Assembly (NCBI RefSeq): GCF_003611475.1
Contig: NZ_RAXT01000002.1
Location: 62,001-126,000 of the forward strand
Length of the DNA stretch: 64,000 nucleotides
Source: Acinetobacter rongchengensis
GTDB lineage: Bacteria > Pseudomonadota > Gammaproteobacteria > Pseudomonadales > Moraxellaceae
Reading direction: 5' to 3'
Part shown: one piece after another, positions 55,809 through 64,000 of the stretch
Layout: each line of letters starts with the position of its first letter
How positions within the stretch are numbered: position 1 is the first letter of the stretch
The notes under the pieces: model-generated
What the model saw: only the letters and a program-made list of their open reading frames with translations
Told to the model about the DNA's origin: nothing
Databases searched by the model: none
Made by a program: the position numbers and the translations under genes

Positions 55809-57428
55809 ATGATTCCGCACATTACCCGTTTATTCGAACTTTGGCGCATTGCCGCGCACTATAGACTCGACACACTGGTTCCTGCGGATGAACTCCCAGA
55901 AAAAGCAAAACATGCTTTGGCATTGATCCGCCTACACCCTGCAGCTTGGTCAAGTAAAGAACGTAAAAATCCATTGAAGCTTAAACTGGCTTTGGAGGAA
56001 ATGGGGCCTTTAACGATCAAACTGGGACAATTACTTTCAACTCGCCGTGATTTGATCTCACCTGAAATTTTACAACAATTGGTGTTATTGCAAGATCGTG
56101 TCAAACCTTTTGATTCAAAAGTAGCGAAAGCTCGAGTTGAAGAATCGCTGAAAGCCAATATCAACACGTTATTTGCACGATTTGATGACCAACCCTTAGC
56201 CGCAGCATCCATCGCTCAAGTTCATACCGCCGCTTTGCATGATGGTCGTGAAGTGGTGGTTAAAGTCACTCGCCCTGATATTCGTAGCCAAATTTTACAA
56301 GACTTTGAAATTTTGACTTGGCTCGGTGCAAACCTTGAAAAGCGCTTAGAAGCCGCTCGCGCTGTGCATTTATCTGAGATTATTCAGAACTATCGTCAAG
56401 TGATTTTAAATGAATTAGATCTGACGCTAGAAGCCGATAATACTCGCCGTATGCGCCATTACTTCACAGGTTCGAGCATGATGTACGTGCCTGAAGTGTA
56501 TATGGACAGCAAAGAGGTGATGGTCGCTGAGCGTATTACTGGCGTTCCAATTTCAGATATTGAAACCTTTGAAAGACTTGGAATGGATCGCAAAGATCTT
56601 GCTGAAAAAGGTTTAACGATCTTTTTTACCCAAGTGTTTCGTGACAATTTTTTCCATGCAGATATGCACCCTGGAAATGTCTTTGTTGAAACATTGAATC
56701 CAACTCAGCCTCGTTATATTGCACTAGACTGCGCAATCATGGGAGAGTTGTCTAAGCAAGACCAAATGACTGTTGCCCGCATGTTACTTGCGGTCATGAA
56801 CAGCGATTTTATGCAACTGATTCAAATTGTGCATCAAGCAGGATGGATTCCACCGGGAACCGATCAAGATGCTTTAGCACGTGAAATGCGTCGTACTGTA
56901 GGCCCGATGGTGTCTAAACCGATGCATGAATTGGACTTTGCAGGGATTTTGCTGCAAGTTATGGATATTGCTCGACGCTTCCATTTAGAAATTCCGCCAC
57001 AGTTGATGTTGCTCCTAAAAACATTGGTACATGTAGAAGGCTTAGGAACCGATTTATATCCTGAATTGGATATTTGGAAACTGGCAAAACCGATTCTTAC
57101 CGAATGGGTCAAAGCGCAGATGAATCCACAGAAAAACCTAAAAGAATTGGGACAGAAAATTCCTGATTTACTGTTAGGTGCGCAAGATTTCCCAACACTG
57201 ATCGTTGACAGTTTAAATGGTCTAAAAAACCAGTCTGCATGGCATGCTAAACAATTGCATGAATTACAAATGATGCGGTTGGAAGTTGAACATCAACAAA
57301 AGCGAAGCTGGATTTTCGGTAGTATCATGGCGATTTTATTATCCATTGCGATTATTGCGCCGTGGTATGTGGGTATTGTACTAATTATTTTAGCGAGTAT
57401 TTTAGCGCTTTGGCGGATTGCCAAGTAA
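55809..57428 (+). CDS. ubiB: UbiB, ubiquinone biosynthesis atypical kinase
   Basis: A 539-residue ABC1-type protein with the KxGQ motif KLGQ (71-74), Ala-rich loop AAASIAQVH (131-139), FFHADMHPGNVF catalytic-loop-like segment and two C-terminal membrane helices (IFGSIMAILLSIAIIAPW and VGIVLIILASILALW). It supports the Ubi complex by ATPase activity. GTG at 55797 is in frame but the ATG at 55809 gives the conserved MIPHITRLFELWRI start. It completes the ubiE-J-B unit. Confidence 0.96.
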   Translation: MIPHITRLFELWRIAAHYRLDTLVPADELPEKAKHALALIRLHPAAWSSKERKNPLKLKLALEEMGPLTIKLGQLLSTRRDLISPEILQQLVLLQDRVKPFDSKVAKARVEESLKANINTLFARFDDQPLAAASIAQVHTAALHDGREVVVKVTRPDIRSQILQDFEILTWLGANLEKRLEAARAVHLSEIIQNYRQVILNELDLTLEADNTRRMRHYFTGSSMMYVPEVYMDSKEVMVAERITGVPISDIETFERLGMDRKDLAEKGLTIFFTQVFRDNFFHADMHPGNVFVETLNPTQPRYIALDCAIMGELSKQDQMTVARMLLAVMNSDFMQLIQIVHQAGWIPPGTDQDALAREMRRTVGPMVSKPMHELDFAGILLQVMDIARRFHLEIPPQLMLLLKTLVHVEGLGTDLYPELDIWKLAKPILTEWVKAQMNPQKNLKELGQKIPDLLLGAQDFPTLIVDSLNGLKNQSAWHAKQLHELQMMRLEVEHQQKRSWIFGSIMAILLSIAIIAPWYVGIVLIILASILALWRIAK

Positions 57429-57474
57429 TAATGCTTTAGGCTGTAATTCAAAATAAGATCAAAGCAATCAGCAT

Positions 57475-57503
57475 AATAGCGACAACAATGTCGCTATTTT
57501 TTG
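57475..57503 (+). terminator. Rho-independent terminator of ubiEJB
   Basis: A 10-bp stem AATAGCGACA / TGTCGCTATT with a 4-nt loop then TTTTTTG. Confidence 0.92.
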
Positions 57504-57601
57504 TATAACAATGACTCCAAAGTCACTTACTGGAACCTCTCGCCATTGTTCAGTTTTCTACTCAACTTAAAATAAATCCATCAATTTGAGTGAGTACAGC
57601 G

Positions 57602-58684
57602 ATGACCCAAATTCTGCAAAAGCGCCCTTCTTCAATCAGTATACGAGCAGGCTCAATCGCCAAGCAACTAATTGAAAAAGAAGGTTTTTATGCGAATCAA
57701 GTAGATATCATTCCGGGTGCGGCAGGTGGTCCAAAAGGCATCGGATTGACAGGAATCGATCAAGCCATTTTTGGTGAGTTTCTCCCTCAAGCAAAACAAC
57801 GCCGTTTCTTAATTGGCTCATCTGTTGGTGCATGGCGCTTTGCAGGAATTGTGGCACAAGGTGAAAAGATTGGGCCTGAAAAATTGGCTGAATTGTATAT
57901 CAACCTTCCTTTCCAGAAAGGCATGAAGATTGCTGAAATTGAAAAGATTTCGAGAGAAATGCTGTCTGGAATCATCACCGATCAAACACATAAATTGGTG
58001 GATCATCCCGACTATCATCTGACCATTATCGCAGCAAAAGCTCAACATTTATTTCAAAGTGATCAAAAGCTTGCATTGTATGGGTCCTTACTTGGCATTA
58101 TTGGTGGTAACGCAATTTCACGCGATCATTTAAATAAATTTATGCAACGTGTCATTTGTCAGCCTGCTGATTTTCCACAATTTAAAATTCAGGAAGATGC
58201 TTTTAAAACCCATTATGTCAACTTTAATCAAGACAATGTTGCAGATTGGCTCATGGCCTCAGGTTCAATTCCTGGGGTTACGCCTGCTGTAAAAAATATT
58301 GCCGATGCACCTCAAGGTGCATACCGTGATGGTGGTTTGATTGATTACCATATTGATTTACCATTTCAAAGTAAAGGTATTGTTTTATATCCACATTTTA
58401 CCGACAGTATTACTCCCGGCTGGTTTGATAAAATGTTTAAATCACGTAAAGCCAATCCTGAAAATCAAGCTCGGACTTTATTAATCTCTCCCTCTCAAGA
58501 CTATTTAAAATCTTTACCTTTGGGGCGTTTACCTGATCGTAAAGATTTTGTATTAAAAGGCTTAGATGAAAAGCAACGTATTCAATTGTGGAAACAATCT
58601 GTTGCAGAAAGTCAGCGTATGGGTGATGAGTTTTTAGAATTGGTTGAAAAGCAAAGTTTTGCTCAAGTTATTCAAACACTTTAA
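57602..58684 (+). CDS. Patatin-like phospholipase
   Basis: A 360-residue cytoplasmic-type patatin. The oxyanion Gly-rich element is GAAGGPKGIG (39-48), the nucleophile Ser74 is in GSSVG (72-76), and the dyad Asp243 is in RDGGLID. An in-frame GTG at 57590 is an alternative start; ATG 57602 has GAGTGAG upstream. No signal peptide, so it probably acts on internal lipids. Confidence 0.87.
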   Translation: MTQILQKRPSSISIRAGSIAKQLIEKEGFYANQVDIIPGAAGGPKGIGLTGIDQAIFGEFLPQAKQRRFLIGSSVGAWRFAGIVAQGEKIGPEKLAELYINLPFQKGMKIAEIEKISREMLSGIITDQTHKLVDHPDYHLTIIAAKAQHLFQSDQKLALYGSLLGIIGGNAISRDHLNKFMQRVICQPADFPQFKIQEDAFKTHYVNFNQDNVADWLMASGSIPGVTPAVKNIADAPQGAYRDGGLIDYHIDLPFQSKGIVLYPHFTDSITPGWFDKMFKSRKANPENQARTLLISPSQDYLKSLPLGRLPDRKDFVLKGLDEKQRIQLWKQSVAESQRMGDEFLELVEKQSFAQVIQTL

Positions 58685-58901
58685 ATTTTAATTTCCAAAA
58701 ACTTTACGTATATCATTGAGGAATAAATTCCCCTGAATGTGTTCCTCATTTTTTATCCATCGTTTTAATCTGCTGTTAAAGCATGAACGGATTCATAAAA
58801 TATATTCCCCAAATAGAATAAATACTTAAACTAGATTTAACCTGTATGCTATTCATCGCATTATCTGCTAAATTACGATTAAAATTTAAATACTTAAAAT
58901 A

Positions 58902-60182
58902 ATGATCAAATCACCCCACTTTGCCTTCATCGGTGCAGGAACAGCAGGATTAGCCACTGCGATTTTACTTGCTCAGCAAAATATTCAAGTCACTATTTTA
59001 GAAAAAGCCTCCGAACTTAAACCTGTCGGAGCAGGACTTTTACTACAGCCCTCTGGTTTAGCTGTTTTTGAGCATTTAGGCCTTTTAGATGAAGTTTTAA
59101 GACTTGGTGCAAAAGTGACTGGACTCCAAGGTCAGTTACCAAGTGGAAATTTATTGGTCAATAGCCATTATCAACAAGCACATCCTGATTTTTATGGAGT
59201 GGGTATTCATCGAGCAACGTTATGTCATGTTTTAGAAAATAAATGCCGTGAATATTCCAAATTAATCACGTGGTATATGAATACTGACATTCAAAAATTA
59301 GAAGAAACATCAAATCAAGTTCAGGTTTTGGGTACAAAAGATGGTGAATCATTTGATCAAGCTTTTGATGCGGTGATCATTGCCAATGGCGCACGTAGCC
59401 TTTTAAGACCAAAAAAATGGGTGAAGGTTGATCAAGCTTATCCTTGGGGAGCTAAATGGACAATTGTTCCCGAATGCCTTGAATTAGATACAGAAATTTT
59501 ACATCAATTTTATGACCGCTCTAAAATCATGATGGGAATCTTACCCACAGGTACAGTCCCGCATGAACCCAAGCAAAGACTGTCGAGTGTATTTTGGAGT
59601 CTTCCAAGCCATCAACTGAATAACTTTTTGCATAATTCACAATCGCACTCAGACTGGTTAAATGAAGTCTCTAAGCGTTGGAAACCTGCTGCAGATTGGT
59701 TAGAACAAGTCATTGCCAAACCTGAACAAAAACCACAATGGTTAACTGCAAATTATCGTGATGTAGTGCTGTCAAAGTTTGGGGAGGGTCGTATTGGTGT
59801 CATTGGAGATGCTGCACATGCAATGAGTCCACAACTTGGTCAAGGTGCGAATATGGCTCTTTTGGATGCATGGGCTTTGGGGCAAGCAGTTCAAAGCGCA
59901 AGAAAAAATGAAAGTCTTGATTATGTTCAACTTTGGCAAACTTACCATCAACACCGTAAAAGTTCGACTGCCTTTTATCAATTTTTAAGTCGCTTACTCA
60001 CTCCGCTTTATCAGTCTGATCTTTGGTGGGCGGGTGGTTTACGTGATTTAAGCTTTGCTTGGATGTATCGAATCCCCTATTTCCGTAAAGAAATGGCGAT
60101 CACTGTTTCTGGTTTAAAATCAGGTATGTTGAGTCAGATGAAGTATGAGGATATTGCAAAACGAAACAATAATCCTGTGTAG
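58902..60182 (+). CDS. FAD-dependent monooxygenase (PHBH/UbiH-like)
   Basis: A 426-residue flavoprotein hydroxylase. GxGxxG (FIGAGTAGLATA, 9-20), a DG-like region, and the GVIGDAAHAMSPQLGQGANM flavin motif near residue 300 place it in the aromatic-ring hydroxylase family. Compared with UbiH it is more like salicylate or 3-hydroxybenzoate hydroxylases, but the substrate cannot be assigned. It is monocistronic. Confidence 0.85.
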   Translation: MIKSPHFAFIGAGTAGLATAILLAQQNIQVTILEKASELKPVGAGLLLQPSGLAVFEHLGLLDEVLRLGAKVTGLQGQLPSGNLLVNSHYQQAHPDFYGVGIHRATLCHVLENKCREYSKLITWYMNTDIQKLEETSNQVQVLGTKDGESFDQAFDAVIIANGARSLLRPKKWVKVDQAYPWGAKWTIVPECLELDTEILHQFYDRSKIMMGILPTGTVPHEPKQRLSSVFWSLPSHQLNNFLHNSQSHSDWLNEVSKRWKPAADWLEQVIAKPEQKPQWLTANYRDVVLSKFGEGRIGVIGDAAHAMSPQLGQGANMALLDAWALGQAVQSARKNESLDYVQLWQTYHQHRKSSTAFYQFLSRLLTPLYQSDLWWAGGLRDLSFAWMYRIPYFRKEMAITVSGLKSGMLSQMKYEDIAKRNNNPV

Positions 60183-60373
60183 ATTACGGCAACAAAATGA
60201 TTGTAATCAGCTTTGGATTGGTGGTTTAAAGATGAATTTCTAAAATACATCTATTCAATCACTGTGAGATAACTGTAGAAAGTTTCTCCTCAATCCTGCT
60301 TAAATCACGTAAACTATAGCGCGCTACATAGACATCGTAGCACTCTCAATAATTATTCGCTTGGTGAAATCTT

Positions 60374-61159
60374 ATGAACAATCTGCAATGGCTCGATGAA
60401 GTAAAATTTAACGAACAAGGACTTATTCCTGCTATTGCACAACATCATCAAACGGGACGTATTTTGATGGTGGCATGGATGAACCGTGAAGCACTGCAAC
60501 TCACTGCCGAAAAAAATCGTGGTGTTTATTTTTCTCGTTCACGCAATAAACTCTGGTTTAAAGGCGAAGAGTCTGGACATTTTCAAACTGTTTATGAAAT
60601 TCGTTTAGATTGTGATGCAGATGTCATCATATTACAAATTGAACAACACGGCGGAATCGCATGCCATACAGGTCGTGAATCTTGCTTCTATCGCAAGCTT
60701 ACGCCGAATGGTTGGGAAATTGTCGATGCACAACTCAAAGATCCTTCTGCTATTTATGCTGAAAAAGCATCAACAAACCCACATACTCTTGCAATGAATG
60801 CGTCAAATACCCAAGCTGAACAAGTTGAAGTACTCGATTATTTGGGCAAAATGATGGCTGAAAGAAAATCAGCAGATGCCGATTCTTCTTATGTGGCAAA
60901 GCTTTATCAAAAAGGTTTAAATAAGATTTTAGAAAAAATTGGTGAAGAAAGTGTCGAAACCATCATCGCTGCCAAAGATTTCAATACTGAAGCGAATACC
61001 GATAACAAAAATGATTTAATTTATGAAGTTGCTGATTTGTGGTTCCACACAATTGTGATGCTGGGTTATTTCGACTTAGACATTCAATTGGTGTTAAATG
61101 AATTGGCACGTCGCCAAGGCCTTTCAGGCCTAGTTGAAAAAGCCAATCGTAGCCATTAA
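60374..61159 (+). CDS. hisI: Bifunctional phosphoribosyl-AMP cyclohydrolase / phosphoribosyl-ATP diphosphatase
   Basis: A 261-residue HisIE fusion performing histidine biosynthesis steps 2 and 3. The N-terminal HisI part has [27 protein letters not shown] and the zinc/magnesium cysteine motif [14 protein letters not shown]; the C-terminal HisE part has [26 protein letters not shown] and [11 protein letters not shown]. An approximately 40-residue linker joins them. No other his genes are adjacent. Confidence 0.95.
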   Translation: MNNLQWLDEVKFNEQGLIPAIAQHHQTGRILMVAWMNREALQLTAEKNRGVYFSRSRNKLWFKGEESGHFQTVYEIRLDCDADVIILQIEQHGGIACHTGRESCFYRKLTPNGWEIVDAQLKDPSAIYAEKASTNPHTLAMNASNTQAEQVEVLDYLGKMMAERKSADADSSYVAKLYQKGLNKILEKIGEESVETIIAAKDFNTEANTDNKNDLIYEVADLWFHTIVMLGYFDLDIQLVLNELARRQGLSGLVEKANRSH

Positions 61160-61200
61160 ACACTTAGAAATCTCCTTTCTTACGAAAGCTCCTCAGCTTT

Positions 61201-61293
61201 GAAAAAGCAGCGCATTTCAAAAATATCAAAATAATTTTATATGCTGAGTAGTTCCCCCTCTTTGGTAAAGAGGGGGCATAGGTGGAGATTCTT
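61201..61293. repeat. Dispersed hairpin-rich intergenic repeat (copy B)
   Basis: The core AGTAGTTCCCCCTCTTTGG ... AAAGAGGGGG ... GGAGATTCTT (61247-61293) matches copy A at 51257-51297, and the 40 bp before it (GCAGCGCATTT, AATTATTTTA-like) are related too. Each has a stem of 9 or more bp in the core. No ORF. Confidence 0.8.
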
Positions 61294-61393
61294 CAATATC
61301 AGGAAGAAATTCTTAAATCGTTGAATATTCCTCTAAGCGTGAGTCATAAGTAGTCAAGCTTAGAGAATAGATTTGTATTTCTCTAAAAACACA

Positions 61394-63394
61394 TTAAACA
61401 GGCTTCTTCTCTACAGAAGGTGCAATCGGATCAGCCGTTAGATACCCTACTGCCGCTGCATAACGATCTTTATAATTGGCACGGATCATTGGATCTAAAG
61501 TTGCTTGAACTTTACTGTGCAAAGAACCCCAATCGCCCGGATGCTGGAAATTACTCATAATATAAGTCCATCCATTGATTGAATCGACCGCATGTAAGCC
61601 TGTAGATTCCGCACCTGCTGGGCAAGAAAGAATTCGATCTAACTTTTTCGTATCCACATGATAAGCCCATAAATAATTATTCACGTGGTTGCCACTGTCT
61701 TCACCAATGAATAAGGTACGGAAAGTTTCAGAGAATTTTAAGTTATCCGCGCTTGCAATCGTGTTTGGATCTGCCGTATTTCCGATACCGAGAGGATCAG
61801 TTGCTGGATCGATATCTTTACCAATCAATAGCATATGTGATTGATATGGCACCCAGTCACTGATAATTGGGCTACCTGATTTATCATTTTTAGCCCCTGC
61901 AAGATCATGCGCAACAATACCACCTGCAGAGATTTTCTTGGCAAAGGTCACATTATTCGTTTCTGTCCAAGCCGCATGACCTTTGACCATCGAATCTTGA
62001 ATATTGGCTAAAGCAGAATAGGCTACTTTGTCTTTGGCATTGACTGTTGTACCTTCCATTTTGGTAAATGCCATACTACCGCCCATCAAAGCAGCATAAC
62101 GATGGGTTTCCAAGAAAGCGGCTGCTTTTTCCATACCCACTTTGACTTTGACCCACATGGTTTTCTTTTGCAGAATGATTTTGGTGAAACTAGCATCTTG
62201 TGGGTCTTTGTCTAAACTTTCCATAATATCTGTTGGTTGAATATTTTTAACATTCACCAAATCTTCAATTTCTTGGCTGGTCGCATGACCCAATTTAATC
62301 CATTGAATTTGTGCAGTTGAGCTTTCATTCAATTCATTTAAATACTTGGCGACATACAGTGTTCCAGCAGATAAATCTTTTTCTTTATCCGCAACAAACA
62401 TGAACAGTCCACCATTGGTATAGTCATCCCCCATTAACGCGGTTCGATTATCAGGCATGACTTGAATCAACTCATGTGAAATACGACCTAAGCAATAATG
62501 CTTTTTCGCAGAACCTGTCCCGTCTTTATTCACTGTAATTTCAGGTAAGTGTCCATAATTATATGGTTTGGCAGAGGTCTCATCGCCATAGACATTTTTA
62601 CTATAGGCTTTCATGGTCGCCATATCAGTCCCTAAACCCTGACCAAAAGCATCAGGCTCATATTCTTCACTTGAAAGATGTGTTCCCCATGGCGATAAAC
62701 TTGCACCACAAGTAATCCATAATCCATGTACTTTAGACATATCGACATTGTGATATTTCACTAAAGTTAAGTGTCCCGTTTTTGGGTCTTGATCTAGCGA
62801 AATCACGGCAATTGGCGATGGCAATTTTCCATACATATCACTGCCTGCTAAATCACGAGTGGTATATTCAAATTGCACAACTGCAAATACAGGATTACCT
62901 TTCACACCGTCAACTTTGGCATCTTTAACGGTCAATAAAGAAGTACCGTCTGGGCAATCTGAAAAGAATTGACGTTCTTTACCTGCAACAGATTTATCCA
63001 TAATGGCTTTATTATTAATATCATAATAACCACCAGCTAAAATTTGACCACCCTTTCCATCACTCACCATATCACCCGTTTGGAAAAAGGTTTTATACGC
63101 AAGTTTATATTCAGTCTTGGTATTATCATCCCAAGTTACAGCCAAACCTGACGCCACAGTGGTAGTTGCCATCGCCGCTGCATTTGCCAATGTCGGTGCA
63201 TCCATTGGAGTAAATGTCGCTGATTTCAATTTAGCTAAATTTACAGGAGGCTTCACTGCCGTTTCGTTATTATTGTCATCATTACATCCAGCAAGCGTTG
63301 CTGAAGTTGCCATAGCCCCAAGTGGAAGAAAAGGTACACTGGCTAACCATTTTAAAATTTCACGACGGGTGTGTTGGTTGGCTGAGTTTGTCAT
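61394..63394 (-). CDS. phoX: PhoX-family alkaline phosphatase-like protein (Tat lipoprotein)
   Basis: A 666-residue PF05787/DUF839 (PhoX) protein. The N-terminus has a twin-arginine motif TRREILK (9-15) and, after the hydrophobic stretch, a lipobox LAGC with Cys37, so it is predicted to be exported folded and lipidated. The body shows PhoX-type features such as GASLSPWGTHLSSEEYEPD, GRISHELIQV and EDSGNHVNNYLWAYH. PhoX enzymes use calcium and iron and release phosphate from organic esters outside the cytoplasm. No pho box was recognised upstream. Confidence 0.85.
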   Translation of the reverse strand: MTNSANQHTRREILKWLASVPFLPLGAMATSATLAGCNDDNNNETAVKPPVNLAKLKSATFTPMDAPTLANAAAMATTTVASGLAVTWDDNTKTEYKLAYKTFFQTGDMVSDGKGGQILAGGYYDINNKAIMDKSVAGKERQFFSDCPDGTSLLTVKDAKVDGVKGNPVFAVVQFEYTTRDLAGSDMYGKLPSPIAVISLDQDPKTGHLTLVKYHNVDMSKVHGLWITCGASLSPWGTHLSSEEYEPDAFGQGLGTDMATMKAYSKNVYGDETSAKPYNYGHLPEITVNKDGTGSAKKHYCLGRISHELIQVMPDNRTALMGDDYTNGGLFMFVADKEKDLSAGTLYVAKYLNELNESSTAQIQWIKLGHATSQEIEDLVNVKNIQPTDIMESLDKDPQDASFTKIILQKKTMWVKVKVGMEKAAAFLETHRYAALMGGSMAFTKMEGTTVNAKDKVAYSALANIQDSMVKGHAAWTETNNVTFAKKISAGGIVAHDLAGAKNDKSGSPIISDWVPYQSHMLLIGKDIDPATDPLGIGNTADPNTIASADNLKFSETFRTLFIGEDSGNHVNNYLWAYHVDTKKLDRILSCPAGAESTGLHAVDSINGWTYIMSNFQHPGDWGSLHSKVQATLDPMIRANYKDRYAAAVGYLTADPIAPSVEKKPV

Positions 63395-63654
63395 CTAGAG
63401 TTTCCAATTTAATTTTAGAATTTTTCCTCAGCTGATTTTAAAAATGCGGTATGACAGTTCGATTTCACTTTTAAGTCAATTTAAAGACAAAAACTTAAAA
63501 ATTCATATTGTGATAAAAATTATAGGGATAAGTCCTAGATGATTCTCATATAGATGTTTCAAACTATATCACGCTAGAATTACCCCTTGTATTGAGCAAA
63601 TTTTGCTATACTCCAAGCTGTATTAAATTTTAACGTATAAGATTTTATAAACCT

Positions 63655-64000
63655 GTGCCTTATTCCTTTACCCCAACAACAGAACAAAGTTTTGCAATTG
63701 CAGAAGCAAAAAAGGGACAATCCTTTAAAGTGATTGCCTATGCTGGCACAGGTAAAACCACGACTTTACAGTTGATTAGCGACGCAATGCCGAATCGACG
63801 GGGGATGTATTTGGCTTTTAATAAAGCCATAGCCAGCGAAGCACAAAATAAATTTCACAACAATGTCGACTGTCGAACCTTTCACTCATTGGCGTTTCGA
63901 AGTGTGCCACGTGGTGTGACGGATAAATTACGTTTACCTCGGTTAAGTCCAAGTTTTATTGCCAAAGAATATCGTCTCGAACCCATCACACTACGACGAC
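63655..64000 (+). CDS. UvrD/Rep-type SF1 helicase, N-terminal fragment (3' end outside window)
   Basis: The frame is open from GTG 63655 to the window end, 115 codons. It reads VPYSFTPTTEQSFAIAEAKKG, Walker A AYAGTGKTTTL and AFNKAIASEAQ, followed by TFHSLAFR, the Q motif, motif I and Ia of UvrD-type helicases. The start is GTG as no ATG is near; no strong ribosome site is seen. A RecBCD-like or repair role is possible, unassigned. Confidence 0.8.
   Translation, partial: MPYSFTPTTEQSFAIAEAKKGQSFKVIAYAGTGKTTTLQLISDAMPNRRGMYLAFNKAIASEAQNKFHNNVDCRTFHSLAFRSVPRGVTDKLRLPRLSPSFIAKEYRLEPITLRR

Noticed and set aside
1..64000. Defence island, prophage, integron or CRISPR array
   Set aside because: No cas, integrase, transposase or phage genes and no regular direct-repeat spacer pattern; nearly all genes are conserved housekeeping types.

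Overview
The window looks like an ordinary chromosomal segment of an Acinetobacter species. It is AT-rich and most proteins resemble Acinetobacter families: an AbeM-like MATE pump, a UbiE with a long N-terminal extension, a two-domain polyphosphate:AMP phosphotransferase, an FFLEELY-motif protein, a HopJ-family protein and a split type II secretion locus (gspF-gspG alone). No tRNA, rRNA, CRISPR array, prophage or intact insertion sequence was seen. Both edges cut genes: a lipoprotein at the left and a UvrD-type helicase at the right.

Layout. 1-9 kb: lipoprotein, acyl-CoA dehydrogenase, HemW, a small DMT permease, MATE pump, DUF1737 protein, an orphan ABC1/AarF kinase and zinc-independent ribosomal protein L31B behind a promoter covered by a Zur-like operator. 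9-15 kb: CrcB fluoride channel, several poorly known proteins, GFA-family protein, an overlapping TrmB-like methyltransferase/flavoprotein pair, YacG, and two tandem 60-residue membrane proteins. 15-25 kb: glyoxalase II-like hydrolase with ferrochelatase, a DUF4062 (TIR-like) protein, glutamate racemase, DUF1285 protein, ETF:ubiquinone oxidoreductase, TusA, CorC-Lnt, CsaA. 25-39 kb: GspF-GspG, PriA, a Kef-type antiporter, Hsp33, CbpA-CbpM, DUF465 protein, CorA, and rpsO-pnp. 39-51 kb: a beta-lactamase-fold serine hydrolase, a noncoding interval with a strong minus-strand terminator, then recC-recB-recD. 51-64 kb: a dispersed hairpin repeat, PAP, FFLEELY protein, ubiE-ubiJ-ubiB, patatin, FAD monooxygenase, hisIE, a second repeat copy, PhoX phosphatase and the helicase fragment.

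Functional themes are respiration and quinone (ETF-QO, UbiE/J/B, acyl-CoA dehydrogenase), haem (HemH, HemW), RNA turnover and translation (PNPase, S15, L31B), recombination and replication restart (RecBCD, PriA), envelope (Lnt, MurI, GspFG) and phosphate (PAP, PhoX). The least ordinary signals are noncoding: a five-unit, 12-bp-phased array of DnaA-box-like 9-mers between recB and recD; a candidate small RNA at 40.83-41.06 kb inside a 13-bp inverted repeat; the Zur-like operator on L31B; and a hairpin-rich repeat shared by two intergenic regions. No clear new multi-gene system was found.
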